Assembly: GCA_030849965.1 (NCBI GenBank)
Contig: JAVDKL010000002.1
Coordinates: forward strand, 620,001 to 684,000
Source of the DNA: Schauerella fraxinea
GTDB taxonomy: Bacteria > Pseudomonadota > Gammaproteobacteria > Burkholderiales > Burkholderiaceae_B
DNA length: 64,000 nt
Reading direction: 5' to 3'
Program-made: the position numbers and the translations under genes
The notes under the pieces: model-generated
What the model was told of the DNA's origin: nothing
What the model saw: only the letters and a program-made list of their open reading frames with translations
Database searches by the model: none
Part shown: positions 44,874 to 55,611 of the stretch, one piece after another
How the letters are laid out: each line of letters starts with the position of its first letter
Position numbering within the stretch: the stretch's first letter is position 1

Positions 44874-47800
44874 ATGTCGAGTAACACCGTCGCCCAGTTC
44901 GCTGTCGAACTGAAAATGCCATCCAACGTGCTGCTGGAACAGCTGCGCGCGGCTGGTGTCGACCTGAAATCGGTTGAAGATAACGTCACCGACAGCGACA
45001 AGGCGAAACTGCTCGAGTCGTTGCGCCGCGCGCACGGCGCGACAGAAGGCAAGAAGATCACGCTGACGCGCCGTCAAACCTCGGAAATCCGTCAAGCCGA
45101 CGGTTCGGGTCGTTCCCGTACGATCCAGGTCGAGGTGCGCAAGAAGCGTGTCTTCGTCAAGCGCGATGCAAACGACGTGACTGCCGAAGGTGTGGACGCG
45201 TCCGAGGACGCCGATCTGGATATCGCGCAAACGCCTGACACCGACGTGATCGATACCGCGCCGGTCGCGGTCGCCGCGCCGGCTGTCGAGACGACGGACA
45301 CGGCCGCTGCCGAACAGCCCGCACCCGCACCGGTCGAAGCCGCTGCGAGCGAGCCCGTGACGGAAGTCGCAGACACGCCGCGTGCCGAAGAAGCCAAGCC
45401 GGCCGAGCCGGTGCCTGTCGCCGCTACCGAAGCCGACGTGCCCGCCACCACCGAAGCTGTGGCGCAAACGCCCGCAGCGCCGGTTGCCGAGACGCCCAAG
45501 CCTGCTGCCGCCGAGTCGCGCGAGCAACCGGAAGTGGCTGCACCTGCCGCTACGGAAGCTGATGCTGCCGCCAAGCCGGCTGAAGCGCCTGCGACCGAAT
45601 CGACTCCCGTCAAGACTGACGCGGTCGGTACGTCCGAGGCCGACGTGCCCGCATCGACGGAGGCTGCACCGTCGGCCCCCGCCGCGACGCCTGTCGCGCA
45701 AGCCAGCACGGCCACGCCGGCTGCGGATGCCGCCGCCGCTGAGGCCCGCGGTACCGTGGGCGGCACGCCGCCCAATATGAACAGCAACAAGCGCGTGCGC
45801 GCCGTCGCGGCGGATACCCGCCGTGCCGCGCCCGCGTCTGCCGCAAGCGACGCCGATCGCGATGCCGCGCGCAAGAAGGCCGAGGCGGAAGCCGCTGCCT
45901 TGCGCGAGATGCTCAATCGTCCGCGCAAGGTATTGCGTGCACCGGAACCCGAAGCGCCTGCCGCGCCGATTTCCGGCACGCTGCACAAACCTGCAGGCAA
46001 GCCTGGCGCGAAGAAAGATGCCAAGCCCGCCGCCGGTGGCGCCGATGGCAAGAAAACCATCAAGACGGCCGAAGTCGCGTCGACCTGGAAGGACGATGCG
46101 TCCCGCAAGAAGCCTGCTGACACCAAGGGTGCGCCGAGCCGTGATGGCTGGCGTGCAGGCGGCAAGGCCGGCAGCGGTGGCAAGGGTGGCCGCAATTCGC
46201 GCAACAATCAGCAGTCGGATCGTCGTGCCGAGCCCGCACCCGCCGAGTTCATCGCTCGCGAAGTGCATGTGCCCGAAACGATCACCGTTGCCGATCTGGC
46301 GCACAAGATGTCGGTCAAGGCTGCCGAGGTCATCAAGCATCTGATGAAGTTGGGTCAGATGGTCACGATCAACCAGGTGCTCGACCAGGAAACCGCGATG
46401 ATCGTGGTGGAAGAGTTGGGTCACGTGGCGATCGCAGCCAAGCTGGACGATCCCGAAGCCTTCCTGGATCTGTCGCCTGCCACCACCGACGCCGAGCTGT
46501 TGCCGCGCGCTCCGGTGGTCACGGTCATGGGCCACGTCGACCACGGCAAGACCTCGCTGCTGGATTACATCCGCCGCGCCAAGGTCGCCTCGGGCGAAGC
46601 CGGCGGGATCACGCAGCACATCGGTGCTTATCACGTGCAAACGGAACGCGGCATGGTCACGTTCCTCGACACGCCGGGCCACGAAGCGTTTACCGCGATG
46701 CGTGCCCGCGGTGCTCAAGCAACCGACATCGTGATTCTCGTGGTGGCCGCCGACGACGGCGTGATGCCGCAGACGCGTGAAGCCATTCACCATGCCAAGG
46801 CTGCCGGTGTGCAACTTGTCGTGGCAGTGAACAAGATCGACAAGCCGGGTGCCAATCCTGAGCGTGTGAAGCAGGAATTGGTTGCCGAGCAAGTGGTGCC
46901 GGAAGAATACGGTGGCGATGTGCCGTTCGTGTCCGTGTCCGCCAAAACGGGCGCCGGTATCGAAGATTTGCTGGAAAACGTGCTGTTGCAAGCCGAAATT
47001 CTGGAGCTCAAGGCGCCCGTCGAATCCATGGCCAAGGGCCTGGTCATCGAAGCGCGTCTGGACAAGGGCCGCGGTCCGGTGGCCACGATCCTGGTGCAGT
47101 CCGGTACGCTCAAGCGTGGTGATGTCGTTTTGGCTGGCGCAAGCTACGGCCGCGTGCGCGCCATGCTGGACGAAAACGGCAAGCCGGTGCAGAGTGCGGG
47201 TCCGTCGATTCCGGTCGAGATCCAAGGTCTTACCGAAGTGCCCGCCGCTGGCGACGAGCTGATGGTATTGGGCGACGAGCGCAAGGCGCGCGAAATTGCA
47301 CTGTTCCGTCAAGGCAAGTTCCGCGACGTCAAGCTGGCTCGCCAGCAAGCCGCCAAGCTCGAGTCGTTGTTCGACAACATGGGCGAGGGCACGCAAACCC
47401 TGGCCTTGATCGTCAAGACCGACGTGCAGGGTTCGCAGGAAGCGCTGGTCAGCTCGCTGACGAAGCTGTCGACCGACGAAGTGCGTGTGCAGGTTGTGCA
47501 CGCCGCCGTGGGTGGTATCTCCGAGAGCGACATCAACCTCGCGATCGCATCCAACGCAGTGGTCATCGGCTTTAACGTGCGTGCTGAAGCCAGCGCGCGC
47601 AAATTGGCCGAGAACAACGGCATCGATGTGCGCTACTACAACATCATCTACGACGCCGTGGATGAGATCAAAGCAGCCATGTCGGGCATGTTGGCCCCCG
47701 AGAAGCGCGAGGAAGTCATCGGTATGGTCGAGATTCGCGAGGTCTACACGATTTCGCGTATCGGCAACATCGGCGGCTGCATGGTGCTCGACGGTGTGGT

Positions 47801-48005
47801 GCGCCGCGACTCGCAAGTGCGTTTGCTGCGCAACAACGTGGTGCAATGGTCCGGCTGGCTCGAATCGCTGCGCCGCTTCAAGGACGACGTCAAGGAAGTC
47901 AAACAGGGGTTCGATTGCGGTATCACGCTCAAGAACAACAATGACATCCAGGTCGGCGACCAACTCGAAGTGTTCGAAATCAAGGAAGTCGCGCGGACGC
48001 TGTAA
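44874..48005 (+). CDS. infB: translation initiation factor IF-2
   Basis: GTPase that brings fMet-tRNA to the ribosome. The 1043-residue product starts with an IF2_N domain ([20 protein letters not shown]). About residues 100-440 form an Ala/Pro/Glu-rich, low-complexity linker typical of betaproteobacterial IF-2. A second IF2_N follows at about 465-520, then the G domain: [11 protein letters not shown] near 553, DTPGHEAF near 599 and NKIDKPGAN near 653. Domains II-IV follow, ending in [34 protein letters not shown] precedes the ATG. Confidence 0.98.
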   Translation: MSSNTVAQFAVELKMPSNVLLEQLRAAGVDLKSVEDNVTDSDKAKLLESLRRAHGATEGKKITLTRRQTSEIRQADGSGRSRTIQVEVRKKRVFVKRDANDVTAEGVDASEDADLDIAQTPDTDVIDTAPVAVAAPAVETTDTAAAEQPAPAPVEAAASEPVTEVADTPRAEEAKPAEPVPVAATEADVPATTEAVAQTPAAPVAETPKPAAAESREQPEVAAPAATEADAAAKPAEAPATESTPVKTDAVGTSEADVPASTEAAPSAPAATPVAQASTATPAADAAAAEARGTVGGTPPNMNSNKRVRAVAADTRRAAPASAASDADRDAARKKAEAEAAALREMLNRPRKVLRAPEPEAPAAPISGTLHKPAGKPGAKKDAKPAAGGADGKKTIKTAEVASTWKDDASRKKPADTKGAPSRDGWRAGGKAGSGGKGGRNSRNNQQSDRRAEPAPAEFIAREVHVPETITVADLAHKMSVKAAEVIKHLMKLGQMVTINQVLDQETAMIVVEELGHVAIAAKLDDPEAFLDLSPATTDAELLPRAPVVTVMGHVDHGKTSLLDYIRRAKVASGEAGGITQHIGAYHVQTERGMVTFLDTPGHEAFTAMRARGAQATDIVILVVAADDGVMPQTREAIHHAKAAGVQLVVAVNKIDKPGANPERVKQELVAEQVVPEEYGGDVPFVSVSAKTGAGIEDLLENVLLQAEILELKAPVESMAKGLVIEARLDKGRGPVATILVQSGTLKRGDVVLAGASYGRVRAMLDENGKPVQSAGPSIPVEIQGLTEVPAAGDELMVLGDERKAREIALFRQGKFRDVKLARQQAAKLESLFDNMGEGTQTLALIVKTDVQGSQEALVSSLTKLSTDEVRVQVVHAAVGGISESDINLAIASNAVVIGFNVRAEASARKLAENNGIDVRYYNIIYDAVDEIKAAMSGMLAPEKREEVIGMVEIREVYTISRIGNIGGCMVLDGVVRRDSQVRLLRNNVVQWSGWLESLRRFKDDVKEVKQGFDCGITLKNNNDIQVGDQLEVFEIKEVARTL

Positions 48006-48032
48006 AGCGGCCACCGACCCAATGCTGTCTCT

Positions 48033-48437
48033 ATGAGCCGTCATAAAACCAAAGCGATCCCCGGCCGAAATATTCGGCTGGCCGACCAGATCCAGAAGGA
48101 TCTGGCGGAGATCATCCAGCGCGAGATCGATATCAAGCGCGCTGGCTTGATCACGCTGTCCGGCGTGGATCTTTCCGCGGACTACGCGCACGCCAAGGTG
48201 TATTTCACCGTCATCGCAGGCGAGCCGGATGTGGCTGCCGCGTTGCTCAATGAAAAGGCCGGCTGGCTGCATTCGCAGTTGTACAAACTGCTGCAGATTC
48301 ACACGGTGCCGACGTTGCGCTTCTTCCACGATCCCAAGATCGCGGAAGGCATTGAAATGTCGCTGCTTATCGACCGCGCCAACCGTCCCGGTTCGCGTGC
48401 CGACGATCCTGACGAACCTGAAGACCCGTCCAAGTAG
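48033..48437 (+). CDS. rbfA: ribosome-binding factor A
   Basis: KH-fold protein that binds the 30S subunit and aids 16S 5'-end maturation. The 134-residue protein shows [31 protein letters not shown] and [19 protein letters not shown], followed by an acidic C-terminal tail. It begins 27 bases after infB in the conserved infB-rbfA-truB order. Confidence 0.96.
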   Translation: MSRHKTKAIPGRNIRLADQIQKDLAEIIQREIDIKRAGLITLSGVDLSADYAHAKVYFTVIAGEPDVAAALLNEKAGWLHSQLYKLLQIHTVPTLRFFHDPKIAEGIEMSLLIDRANRPGSRADDPDEPEDPSK

Positions 48438-48466
48438 GGCGGTCGTCACTTTTCTCGGATTCGACG

Positions 48467-49207
48467 ATGGCCAAACGACGCGGGCAGGTGCTCGATGGGG
48501 TTCTGTTGCTTGATAAACCGGTAGGTTTGTCGAGCAATCATGCATTGCAGCGCGCCCGGCGCGCAATGGATGCCGCCAAGGCAGGACACACGGGCACGCT
48601 CGATCCTTTCGCCACCGGTTTGCTGGTGTGCTGCATGGGTCGGGCCACGAAAATTGCGGGCGCGATGCTCAATGCCGACAAGTCATATCGCGCCACAGTA
48701 CTGTTTGGTCAGGAAACCGATTCCGGCGATCTGACGGGCATTCCGACGCAGTCGGCGCCCGAAGGATTTACCGGGGTCGATCCCGAGGCGCTCGAGGTCG
48801 TATTGTCACGTTTCCGTGGCACGATTTCTCAAGTGCCGCCGATGTATTCCGCGCTCAAGCGCGATGGCAAGCCGCTCTATCACTACGCGCGGCAAGGCAT
48901 CGAACTCGAGCGCGAGCCGCGCACCGTCACAATCCATAGCCTAACGCTGGTGGCTTGCGACGGGATGACGGCTGAACTGGATGTGGCGTGCAGCAAAGGC
49001 ACCTATATCCGCACGCTGGCCGAGGATATCGGCCGGGCGCTGGGCTGTTTTGCGCACCTCACCGCGCTGCGACGCACGCAGGTGGGACCGTTTTCGTTGC
49101 AGGGCGCGGTAACGCTGGAAGCGTTGCAAGCGTCCGAGGCGCCTGCCCAAGCGCTTATTGCGATAGATGAATTGCCGACGGGTCTGATGCCCGCCGGTCG
49201 AACCTAA
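48467..49207 (+). CDS. truB: tRNA pseudouridine-55 synthase
   Basis: Makes pseudouridine 55 in the T-loop of all tRNAs and acts as a tRNA chaperone. The 246-residue protein has catalytic Asp46 in AGHTGTLDPFATG, and SGDLTGIPT, PPMYSALKRDGKPLYHYAR and CSKGTYIRTLAEDIGRALG. Length is at the short end because no C-terminal PUA domain is present beyond the short tail. It starts 29 bases after rbfA and is followed 10 bases later by typA. Confidence 0.96.
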   Translation: MAKRRGQVLDGVLLLDKPVGLSSNHALQRARRAMDAAKAGHTGTLDPFATGLLVCCMGRATKIAGAMLNADKSYRATVLFGQETDSGDLTGIPTQSAPEGFTGVDPEALEVVLSRFRGTISQVPPMYSALKRDGKPLYHYARQGIELEREPRTVTIHSLTLVACDGMTAELDVACSKGTYIRTLAEDIGRALGCFAHLTALRRTQVGPFSLQGAVTLEALQASEAPAQALIAIDELPTGLMPAGRT

Positions 49208-49217
49208 AGGACTTGTT

Positions 49218-51041
49218 ATGACCCGCGCATTGCGCAACGTCGCCATCATTGCCCACGTTGACCACGGCAAAACGACGCTCGTCGATCAGCTGCTGCGTCA
49301 ATCCGGGACATTCCGGGAAAACCAGGCGCTGACCGAGCGCGTCATGGACTCCAACGACCTCGAAAAAGAACGCGGCATCACGATTCTGTCGAAGAACTGT
49401 GCGGTTCAATACGAAGGCACGCACATCAACATCGTCGACACCCCGGGCCACGCCGACTTCGGCGGTGAAGTCGAGCGCGTGCTGTCGATGGTCGACGGTG
49501 TGTTGCTGTTGGTCGACGCCGTCGAAGGCCCGATGCCCCAGACGATTTTCGTGACGCGTAAGGCCTTGGCGCTGGGCTTGAAGCCCATCGTCGTGGTCAA
49601 CAAGATCGACCGTCCGGGCGCACGCCCCGACTTCGTGATCAACGCCACGTTCGAATTGTTCGACAAGCTGGGCGCCACGGAAGAGCAGTTGGACTTCCCG
49701 GTTGTGTTCGCCTCGGGCTTGTCCGGCTACGCCGGCCTGACCGACGACGTGCGCGACGGCGACATGCGTCCGCTGTTCGAAGCCATCATCAAGCACGTGC
49801 CCCAACGTGACGACCGTCCGGATGAGCCTTTCCAGATGCAGGTCATCTCGCTGGACTACAACAGCTACGTCGGCAAGATCGCGATCGGTCGTGTCAATCG
49901 TGGCCGTGTGAAGGCGCTGCAGGAAGTGGCCTTCCGCGCGGGCCCCGAGGGTGCTGTGGCCAAAGGCCGTATCAACCAGGTGATGAAGTTCCAGGGTCTG
50001 GAGCGTGTGATCGTCGACGAAGCCGAAGCCGGCGACATCGTGCTGATCAACGGTATCGAAGATCTGGCCATCGGCACCACCGTGACCGATCCCAACACGC
50101 CCGAAGCATTGCCCCTGTTGCGCATCGACGAGCCCACGCTCACGATGAACTTCATGGTCAACACCTCGCCCCTGGCCGGCCGTGAAGGCAAGTTCGTCAC
50201 CAGCCGCCAATTGCGCGACCGTCTGGACCGCGAGTTGAAAGCCAACGTGGCGCTGCGCGTGCGCGACACGGGCGACGACACGGTGTTTGAAGTGTCGGGC
50301 CGTGGCGAATTGCACTTGACGATTCTGCTCGAAACGATGCGTCGCGAAGGCTACGAGATGGCCGTGTCGCGTCCGCGCGTGGTCTTCAAGGAAGTCGATG
50401 GCGTGCGTCATGAGCCGTTTGAATCGTTGACCGTGGACGTCGAAGACGCGCATCAAGGCGGCGTGATGGAAGAGCTGGGCCGCCGTAAGGGCGACCTGCA
50501 AGACATGCAGCCGGACGGCCGTGGCCGTACGCGTCTGGAATACATTATTCCGGCGCGCGGCTTGATCGGCTTCCAGAACGAATTCCTGACGATGACCCGT
50601 GGTACTGGCTTGATGAGCCACATTTTCCACGAGTACGCACCGGCCCGTGAAGGCGGTATCGGCGAGCGTCGTAACGGCGTGCTGATCTCGCAGGACAACG
50701 GCGATGCCGTGGCCTACGCCTTGTGGAAGCTGCAGGACCGCGGCCGCATGTTCGTGAGCCCGGGCGAGCCGCTGTACGAAGGCATGGTCATCGGTATCCA
50801 CAGCCGCGACAACGACTTGGTCGTCAACCCGATCAAGGGCAAGCAGTTGACCAACGTTCGCGCTTCGGGCACCGACGAAGCCGTGCGCCTTGTGCCGCCC
50901 ATCCAGATGTCGCTGGAATACGCCGTCGAATTCATCGATGACGACGAATTGGTCGAAATCACGCCCAAGTCGATCCGTCTGCGTAAGCGTTACCTGCAAG
51001 AACACGAGCGCAAGCGCGCTTCGCGTGAAAACAACGGCTAA
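49218..51041 (+). CDS. typA: ribosome-binding translational GTPase TypA/BipA
   Basis: EF-G-like GTPase that helps 50S assembly and stress adaptation. The 607-residue protein has the P-loop [15 protein letters not shown] (11-25), switch region [26 protein letters not shown] and [10 protein letters not shown] in the G domain, then EF-G-like domains II, III, V and the TypA-specific C-terminus ([12 protein letters not shown]). AAAGGACTTGTT precedes the ATG. It closes the rimP-to-typA gene string and is followed by a terminator. Confidence 0.97.
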   Translation: MTRALRNVAIIAHVDHGKTTLVDQLLRQSGTFRENQALTERVMDSNDLEKERGITILSKNCAVQYEGTHINIVDTPGHADFGGEVERVLSMVDGVLLLVDAVEGPMPQTIFVTRKALALGLKPIVVVNKIDRPGARPDFVINATFELFDKLGATEEQLDFPVVFASGLSGYAGLTDDVRDGDMRPLFEAIIKHVPQRDDRPDEPFQMQVISLDYNSYVGKIAIGRVNRGRVKALQEVAFRAGPEGAVAKGRINQVMKFQGLERVIVDEAEAGDIVLINGIEDLAIGTTVTDPNTPEALPLLRIDEPTLTMNFMVNTSPLAGREGKFVTSRQLRDRLDRELKANVALRVRDTGDDTVFEVSGRGELHLTILLETMRREGYEMAVSRPRVVFKEVDGVRHEPFESLTVDVEDAHQGGVMEELGRRKGDLQDMQPDGRGRTRLEYIIPARGLIGFQNEFLTMTRGTGLMSHIFHEYAPAREGGIGERRNGVLISQDNGDAVAYALWKLQDRGRMFVSPGEPLYEGMVIGIHSRDNDLVVNPIKGKQLTNVRASGTDEAVRLVPPIQMSLEYAVEFIDDDELVEITPKSIRLRKRYLQEHERKRASRENNG

Positions 51042-51066
51042 GCCTTAACGGCTCAAGCTGAATGTA

Positions 51067-51092
51067 AATAAGCGCCCCTCGGGGCGCTTATT
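51067..51092 (+). terminator. terminator after typA
   Basis: AATAAGCGCCCC (51067-51078) pairs perfectly with GGGGCGCTTATT (51081-51092). The T-tract is short, so termination may rely on the very strong stem. Confidence 0.82.
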
Positions 51093-51181
51093 CATTGTGG
51101 GGGTGTTGCCACTCAGGGTTGGAGGTGGAGGGCGGCTGGGAAGCCTCCGGATGTCGAGCAAGCGCCCGGCAGCGACGGCAC

Positions 51182-51281
51182 CAGCCTTCCAATCTCACCA
51201 CGGCGACAGCCTTCCAACCTCACGATGGCGCCAGTCTTCCAACCTCACGATGGCGCCAGCCTTTCAATCTCACAGCGGCAA
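51182..51281 (+). repeat. four-copy 25-bp tandem repeat between typA and the LOG gene
   Basis: CAG(C/T)CTT(C/T)CAA(C/T)CTCAC recurs at 51182, 51207, 51232 and 51257, an exact 25-base step, with variable GATGGCG-like tails. Total length is 100 bases. It lies beyond the typA terminator, just before the end of the LOG gene. No protein or known repeat family was recognised. Confidence 0.85.
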
Positions 51282-51303
51282 CGACGCCGCCGTGCTTCCT
51301 GAT

Positions 51304-51984
51304 TTACGCCGGCAAAGACGGCGCGTATTCATCCTGCGAGAGATGCTTGTTGTGAAAGGCCACCACGTGCTCGACGACTTTTTCGGGATCGTCTTCGATC
51401 ACGAATAAATCCAGATCGTGGGCGCTGATCATGCCGTTGGCGAGCACTTGACCCGAGATCCAATCGATCAGCCCGCCCCAGAACTCGCTTCCCACCAGGA
51501 TGATGGGGGCGGCCGGCACCTTGCCGGTCTGGATGAGCGTCAACGCTTCGAAGAGCTCATCCAGCGTGCCGAAGCCGCCGGGCATCGCCACGTAGGCGAA
51601 GCTGTGCATGAAAAACGTCGCCTTGCGCGAGTAGAAATACTCGAAGGGCAGGCTGACGGTCTGGAATTCGTTATTGCTGGATTCGTGGGGGAGTACGATG
51701 TTGAGCCCGACGCTCACACCGCCTGCCTCGTGCGCGCCTTTGTTGGCTGCCTCCATCATCCCGGGGCCACCCCCGGCGATGACGGCGAAACCGGCTTTGC
51801 ACAACTTGGCTGCGATCTCTTCGCAGGTTTTGTACAGCGGGGAATCGCGGCTGGTGCGTGCACTGCCAAATATACTTACCGCAGGGCCGATATCGGCCAG
51901 TTGTTCTGCAGCTACTGCCATCTCTGACATAATCACCGGTATTTGCTTGTCGACCGGTGTGTCGCCATTTGTTCTTGTGACCAT
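51304..51984 (-). CDS. LOG-family (TIGR00730) nucleotide phosphoribohydrolase-like protein
   Basis: Probably hydrolyses a nucleoside 5'-monophosphate to base and ribose 5-phosphate. LOG proteins are often mislabelled lysine decarboxylase. The frame gives 226 residues with GSARTSRDSPLYK, VIAGGGPGMMEAANKGAHEA and the signature MPGGFGTLDELFEALTL. The longest start (51984) shares the CATG of the polA start codon on the opposite strand. A start at 51930 (MSEMAVAAEQ) would leave a 52-base promoter gap and may be the real one. Divergent from polA. Confidence 0.85.
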   Translation of the reverse strand: MVTRTNGDTPVDKQIPVIMSEMAVAAEQLADIGPAVSIFGSARTSRDSPLYKTCEEIAAKLCKAGFAVIAGGGPGMMEAANKGAHEAGGVSVGLNIVLPHESSNNEFQTVSLPFEYFYSRKATFFMHSFAYVAMPGGFGTLDELFEALTLIQTGKVPAAPIILVGSEFWGGLIDWISGQVLANGMISAHDLDLFVIEDDPEKVVEHVVAFHNKHLSQDEYAPSLPA

Positions 51985-54706
51985 GACTAAAACCTTATTG
52001 CTGGTTGACGGATCGAGCTATCTTTACCGCGCTTATCATGCGATGCCTGATCTGCGTAACAGCCGGGGTGAACCCACTGGCGCCCTGTACGGGGTCGTCA
52101 ACATGTTGCGTAAGCTCGCTTCGGATCATAAAGCAGAATATGCCGCTTGCATTTTCGACGCGCGCGGCAAGACGTTTCGTGACGATCTCTACCCCGATTA
52201 CAAATCTCATCGGCCTCCTATGCCCGATGAACTCGCGCAGCAGATCGAACCCATCCACCGCGCAGTGCGCGCGTTGGGCTGGCCGGTGCTCGCGATTGAA
52301 GGCGTCGAGGCCGACGACGTCATTGGTACGCTGACCAAGCGTGCCACCGCCCATGGTGTGAAGTCCATCGTGTCTACGGGCGATAAGGATCTCGCTCAAT
52401 TGGTCGATGATCATGTGACGCTCGTCAATACCATGAGTGGCGAAGTGCTCGACGAACCGGGCGTGGTGAACAAGTTCGGCATCCCCCCCGACCGCATCGT
52501 CGACTATCTGATGTTAGTGGGGGATACGGTCGATAATGTTCCCGGTGTGACCAAAGTCGGGCCCAAAACAGCTGTCAAATGGCTGACCGAGCACGGCTCC
52601 ATCGAGGGTGTGGTGGCGGCCGCCGATAGCGTCAAGGGCGTCGCGGGCAGCAATCTGCGCGAGGCCATCCCAAATTTTCCGATGACGCGCGAGCTGCTCA
52701 CTGTGAAGTGCGACTGCGACCTGGCCGGCATCGTCGATAGCCTGGCCGATCTGGTGCCGCGTCCGCTGGACGAGCCGACGCTCCTCTCGCTCTACGAAAA
52801 CTACGGCTTCCGCTCGTGGCTGCGCGAATTGAGCGGCGACGAGAATCGCGTGCCTGAAAACGACGCACGCGTGGTGCAGGAGGCCATTCCCGAGGCGCCT
52901 GCCACAACCGATTATCAAATCGTGACCACATGGGAAGCGTTCGACGAATGGCTGGCGCGCATCGAAGCCGCCACGCTCACGGCGCTCGATACCGAAACCA
53001 CGTCGCTCTCCGAGATGCAGGCGCGGCTTGTGGGGCTGTCGTTGTGCGTCACGCCGGGCGTATCGGCCTATATTCCCTTGGCGCATCGCGGCCAGGATGT
53101 GGGTCCGCAACTGCCTAAAGATGAGGTGCTGGCGCGCCTGCGCCCGTGGCTCACCGATGCGGATGCGCCCAAGCTGCTGCATCACGCCAAGTACGACACG
53201 CATGTGTTTGCCAATGAAGGCATTGCGTTGGCCGGCATTGCCGAAGATACGATGCTGCAAGCCTATGTGCTGGAATCGCATCGCGGCGTGGGCCTGACGG
53301 AGCTGGCGCAGCGCTACCTGGGCCGCACCGGCGTGACCTACGAATCGCTGTGCGGCAAAGGCGCCAATCAAATCAACTTCGATCAGGTCGATATCGACAA
53401 GGCCGGCTTTTATGCCGCTGAAGATACCGACTTCACACTGCAACTGCATCAGGTGCTGCGACCGCGTGTGGCGGCCGATGCAGGGCTGGATCGCATCTAC
53501 CGTATGGAGATCGAGGTATCGGAGATCCTGACCGCGATCGAGCGGCAGGGCGTGTGTATCGACGCTGCAGAACTCAATCGCCAGAGTCATACGCTGGGCC
53601 AGGAGATGCTCACGTTGGAGCAAAAGGCCTACGAGCTCGCGGGTCAGCCGTTCAATCTGAATTCGCCCAAGCAGTTGGGTGAGATTCTCTTCGGTCAGAT
53701 GAAGTTGCCGGTGGTGCGCAAGACCGCCAGTGGCGCGCCATCCACCGATGAAGAAGTGCTCTCGAAGCTGGCGCTGGATTATCCGTTGCCGAAGGTGCTG
53801 CTCGATTATCGCGGTATCGCCAAGCTCAAATCCACGTATACCGACAAGCTGCCGCGCATGATCGATCCGGCCACGGGTCGCGTACACACGCACTATTCGC
53901 AGGCGGCTGTGATCACCGGGCGGCTCGCGTCGTCGGATCCCAACCTGCAGAACATCCCCGTGCGTACCGCGGCCGGCCGGCGCGTGCGCGAGGCGTTCAT
54001 TGCGCAACCGGGTGGTTTGATCGTTTCAGCCGACTATTCGCAAATCGAACTGCGCATCATGGCGCACGTGTCCGACGACGCCAATCTGCAGCATGCCTTT
54101 GCCACCGGCGCCGACGTGCACCGGGCCACGGCATCCGAGGTGTTTGGCGTGGGCCTGGACGAGGTGAGCAGCGACCAACGCCGCGCCGCCAAGGCCATCA
54201 ACTTCGGCCTGATCTACGGCATGGGCGTGTTTGGCCTGGCCTCCAACCTGGGCATCACCCGCGATGCCGCGCAAGCCTATATCGACCGCTACTTCGCGCG
54301 CTATCCGAGCGTAGCGCAGTATATGGAGTCGACCAAGGTCAGCGCGCGCGAATTGGGTTATGTGCAAACCGTGTTCGGCCGCAAGCTGTGGCTGCCCGAG
54401 ATTCGCGGCGGCTCCGGCCCCCGTCGTCAGGGTGCCGAGCGCGCCGCCATCAATGCGCCCATGCAGGGCACGGCGGCAGATCTGATCAAGCTGGCGATGA
54501 TCGCGGTGCAAAATTGGATCATGAAGGAAAACATGGCCAGCCGCATCGTCATGCAGGTGCACGATGAACTGGTGCTCGAGGTGCCGCAGGATGAACTCGA
54601 GGTGGTGCGTGAACGCGTCCCTGCGCTCATGTGCAATGTGGCCGAACTGCGGGTGCCGTTGCTGGCCGAAGTGGGTGTGGGCAGCAACTGGGAGCAGGCG
54701 CACTGA
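51983..54706 (+). CDS. polA: DNA polymerase I
   Basis: Repair and Okazaki-fragment polymerase. The 907-residue protein has a 5'-3' flap nuclease domain (1-290; LLLVDGSSYLYRAYHAMP, VEADDVIGTL), an intact 3'-5' proofreading domain with LDTETTSL near 335, and the polymerase with motif A DYSQIELRIMAHVSDD near 684, motif B RRAAKAINFGLIYGM and motif C VHDELVLEVP near 859. The ATG at 51983 gives the standard MTKTLLLVDGS start; the open frame upstream is antisense to the LOG gene. It overlaps the ZIP gene by one base. Confidence 0.98.
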   Translation: MTKTLLLVDGSSYLYRAYHAMPDLRNSRGEPTGALYGVVNMLRKLASDHKAEYAACIFDARGKTFRDDLYPDYKSHRPPMPDELAQQIEPIHRAVRALGWPVLAIEGVEADDVIGTLTKRATAHGVKSIVSTGDKDLAQLVDDHVTLVNTMSGEVLDEPGVVNKFGIPPDRIVDYLMLVGDTVDNVPGVTKVGPKTAVKWLTEHGSIEGVVAAADSVKGVAGSNLREAIPNFPMTRELLTVKCDCDLAGIVDSLADLVPRPLDEPTLLSLYENYGFRSWLRELSGDENRVPENDARVVQEAIPEAPATTDYQIVTTWEAFDEWLARIEAATLTALDTETTSLSEMQARLVGLSLCVTPGVSAYIPLAHRGQDVGPQLPKDEVLARLRPWLTDADAPKLLHHAKYDTHVFANEGIALAGIAEDTMLQAYVLESHRGVGLTELAQRYLGRTGVTYESLCGKGANQINFDQVDIDKAGFYAAEDTDFTLQLHQVLRPRVAADAGLDRIYRMEIEVSEILTAIERQGVCIDAAELNRQSHTLGQEMLTLEQKAYELAGQPFNLNSPKQLGEILFGQMKLPVVRKTASGAPSTDEEVLSKLALDYPLPKVLLDYRGIAKLKSTYTDKLPRMIDPATGRVHTHYSQAAVITGRLASSDPNLQNIPVRTAAGRRVREAFIAQPGGLIVSADYSQIELRIMAHVSDDANLQHAFATGADVHRATASEVFGVGLDEVSSDQRRAAKAINFGLIYGMGVFGLASNLGITRDAAQAYIDRYFARYPSVAQYMESTKVSARELGYVQTVFGRKLWLPEIRGGSGPRRQGAERAAINAPMQGTAADLIKLAMIAVQNWIMKENMASRIVMQVHDELVLEVPQDELEVVRERVPALMCNVAELRVPLLAEVGVGSNWEQAH

Positions 54707-55554
54707 TGCTGCTCTTATGGATCGTTTTGGCCACCGTGGCCGGCGGCTTGATCGCTGTGCTGGTGGCGCACTGGCTGGCGCATCGTGTGTTCGTACAGTA
54801 TCTGCATCACATGGTGAGCCTGTCGGTGGGCGTGTTGCTGGCGGTGGCGTTATTGCACCTGTTGCCCGAAGCCTTCGAGTTGGCCGATGCGGATGCGCAT
54901 GGGTTGTTTGGCTTGATGCTGGCGTCGCTCATCGGTTTTTTTGCCCTCGAAAAAATCGCCTTGTTGCGGCACAGCCATCACCACGAAGGCGATGGGCACC
55001 ATCATCACCACGGGCATGATGAACACGAGGCCGGCCGCGGCGGCGTGTTGATCCTGATCGGCAGCTCGCTGCACAATCTGTGTGACGGCGTACTGGTGGC
55101 GGCCGCGTTCCTCACCGACCCGATCCTGGGCGTGCTGACGGCGGCGTCGATCATCATTCACGAAGTGCCGCACAAGCTCAGCGATTTCGTCGTGCTGCGC
55201 AACGCGGGTCTCAAGCGCCGGCGGGCGTTGGTGCTGATCCTGTTCTCGAGTTTCTGCTCGGCGCTGGGCGGGATCCTCGGCTACTTCGTGCTGCAACAGG
55301 CACAGGCGTTGCTGCCCTATGCCCTTGTGGTGGCCGCCAGCAGCTTTCTGTACATCTCGGTGGCCGACCTCATGCCGCAGATGCACGAGCGCGTCTCGCC
55401 GGCCGATGCCGCGCCCCAACTGGCGCTGGTCGGCATTGGTGTGGCGGTAATCTACGCGGTGACCACGATGATGCATCACGGTCATGGTCATGACGACCAT
55501 GACGATCACGCGCACGATGCCGTGCCCGCGATTCACGCGCCGCATCAGCACTGA
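54706..55554 (+). CDS. ZIP-family divalent metal transporter
   Basis: Inner-membrane zinc or other divalent cation transporter. The 282-residue protein has about eight hydrophobic segments, a His-rich cytoplasmic loop (residues 89-108, with a five-His run) and a second His/Asp-rich stretch at the C-terminus. The binuclear metal site is in SLHNLCDGV (123-127) and IIHEVPHKLSD (152-156). The ATG shares its A with the polA stop, so the genes are coupled. A zinc role would fit the Zur-linked GTPases elsewhere, but no operator lies here. Confidence 0.88.
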   Translation: MLLLWIVLATVAGGLIAVLVAHWLAHRVFVQYLHHMVSLSVGVLLAVALLHLLPEAFELADADAHGLFGLMLASLIGFFALEKIALLRHSHHHEGDGHHHHHGHDEHEAGRGGVLILIGSSLHNLCDGVLVAAAFLTDPILGVLTAASIIIHEVPHKLSDFVVLRNAGLKRRRALVLILFSSFCSALGGILGYFVLQQAQALLPYALVVAASSFLYISVADLMPQMHERVSPADAAPQLALVGIGVAVIYAVTTMMHHGHGHDDHDDHAHDAVPAIHAPHQH

Positions 55555-55566
55555 TAGTTTCGATTC

Positions 55567-55595
55567 GAAGATCCCGGTCCATGGCCGGGATCTTC
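55567..55595 (+). terminator. strong hairpin between ZIP gene and dienelactone hydrolase gene
   Basis: GAAGATCCCGG (55567-55577) pairs perfectly with CCGGGATCTTC (55585-55595). No T-run follows; the hydrolase ribosome-binding site AAAGGAG comes five bases later. It could be a weak terminator or an mRNA-stabilising structure. Confidence 0.55.
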
Positions 55596-55611
55596 CCTTA
55601 AAGGAGCCGAT

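Noticed and set aside
44871-48566. 1231-codon open frame antisense to infB and rbfA
   Set aside because: Shadow of the biased codon use in infB; composition (His/Arg/Gly/Leu-rich) is typical of antisense translation.
49155-51005. 616-codon open frame antisense to typA
   Set aside because: Shadow ORF; typA on the plus strand is complete with all motifs.
51182-51281. CRISPR array
   Set aside because: Units are contiguous with no spacers of constant length and no cas genes are present.
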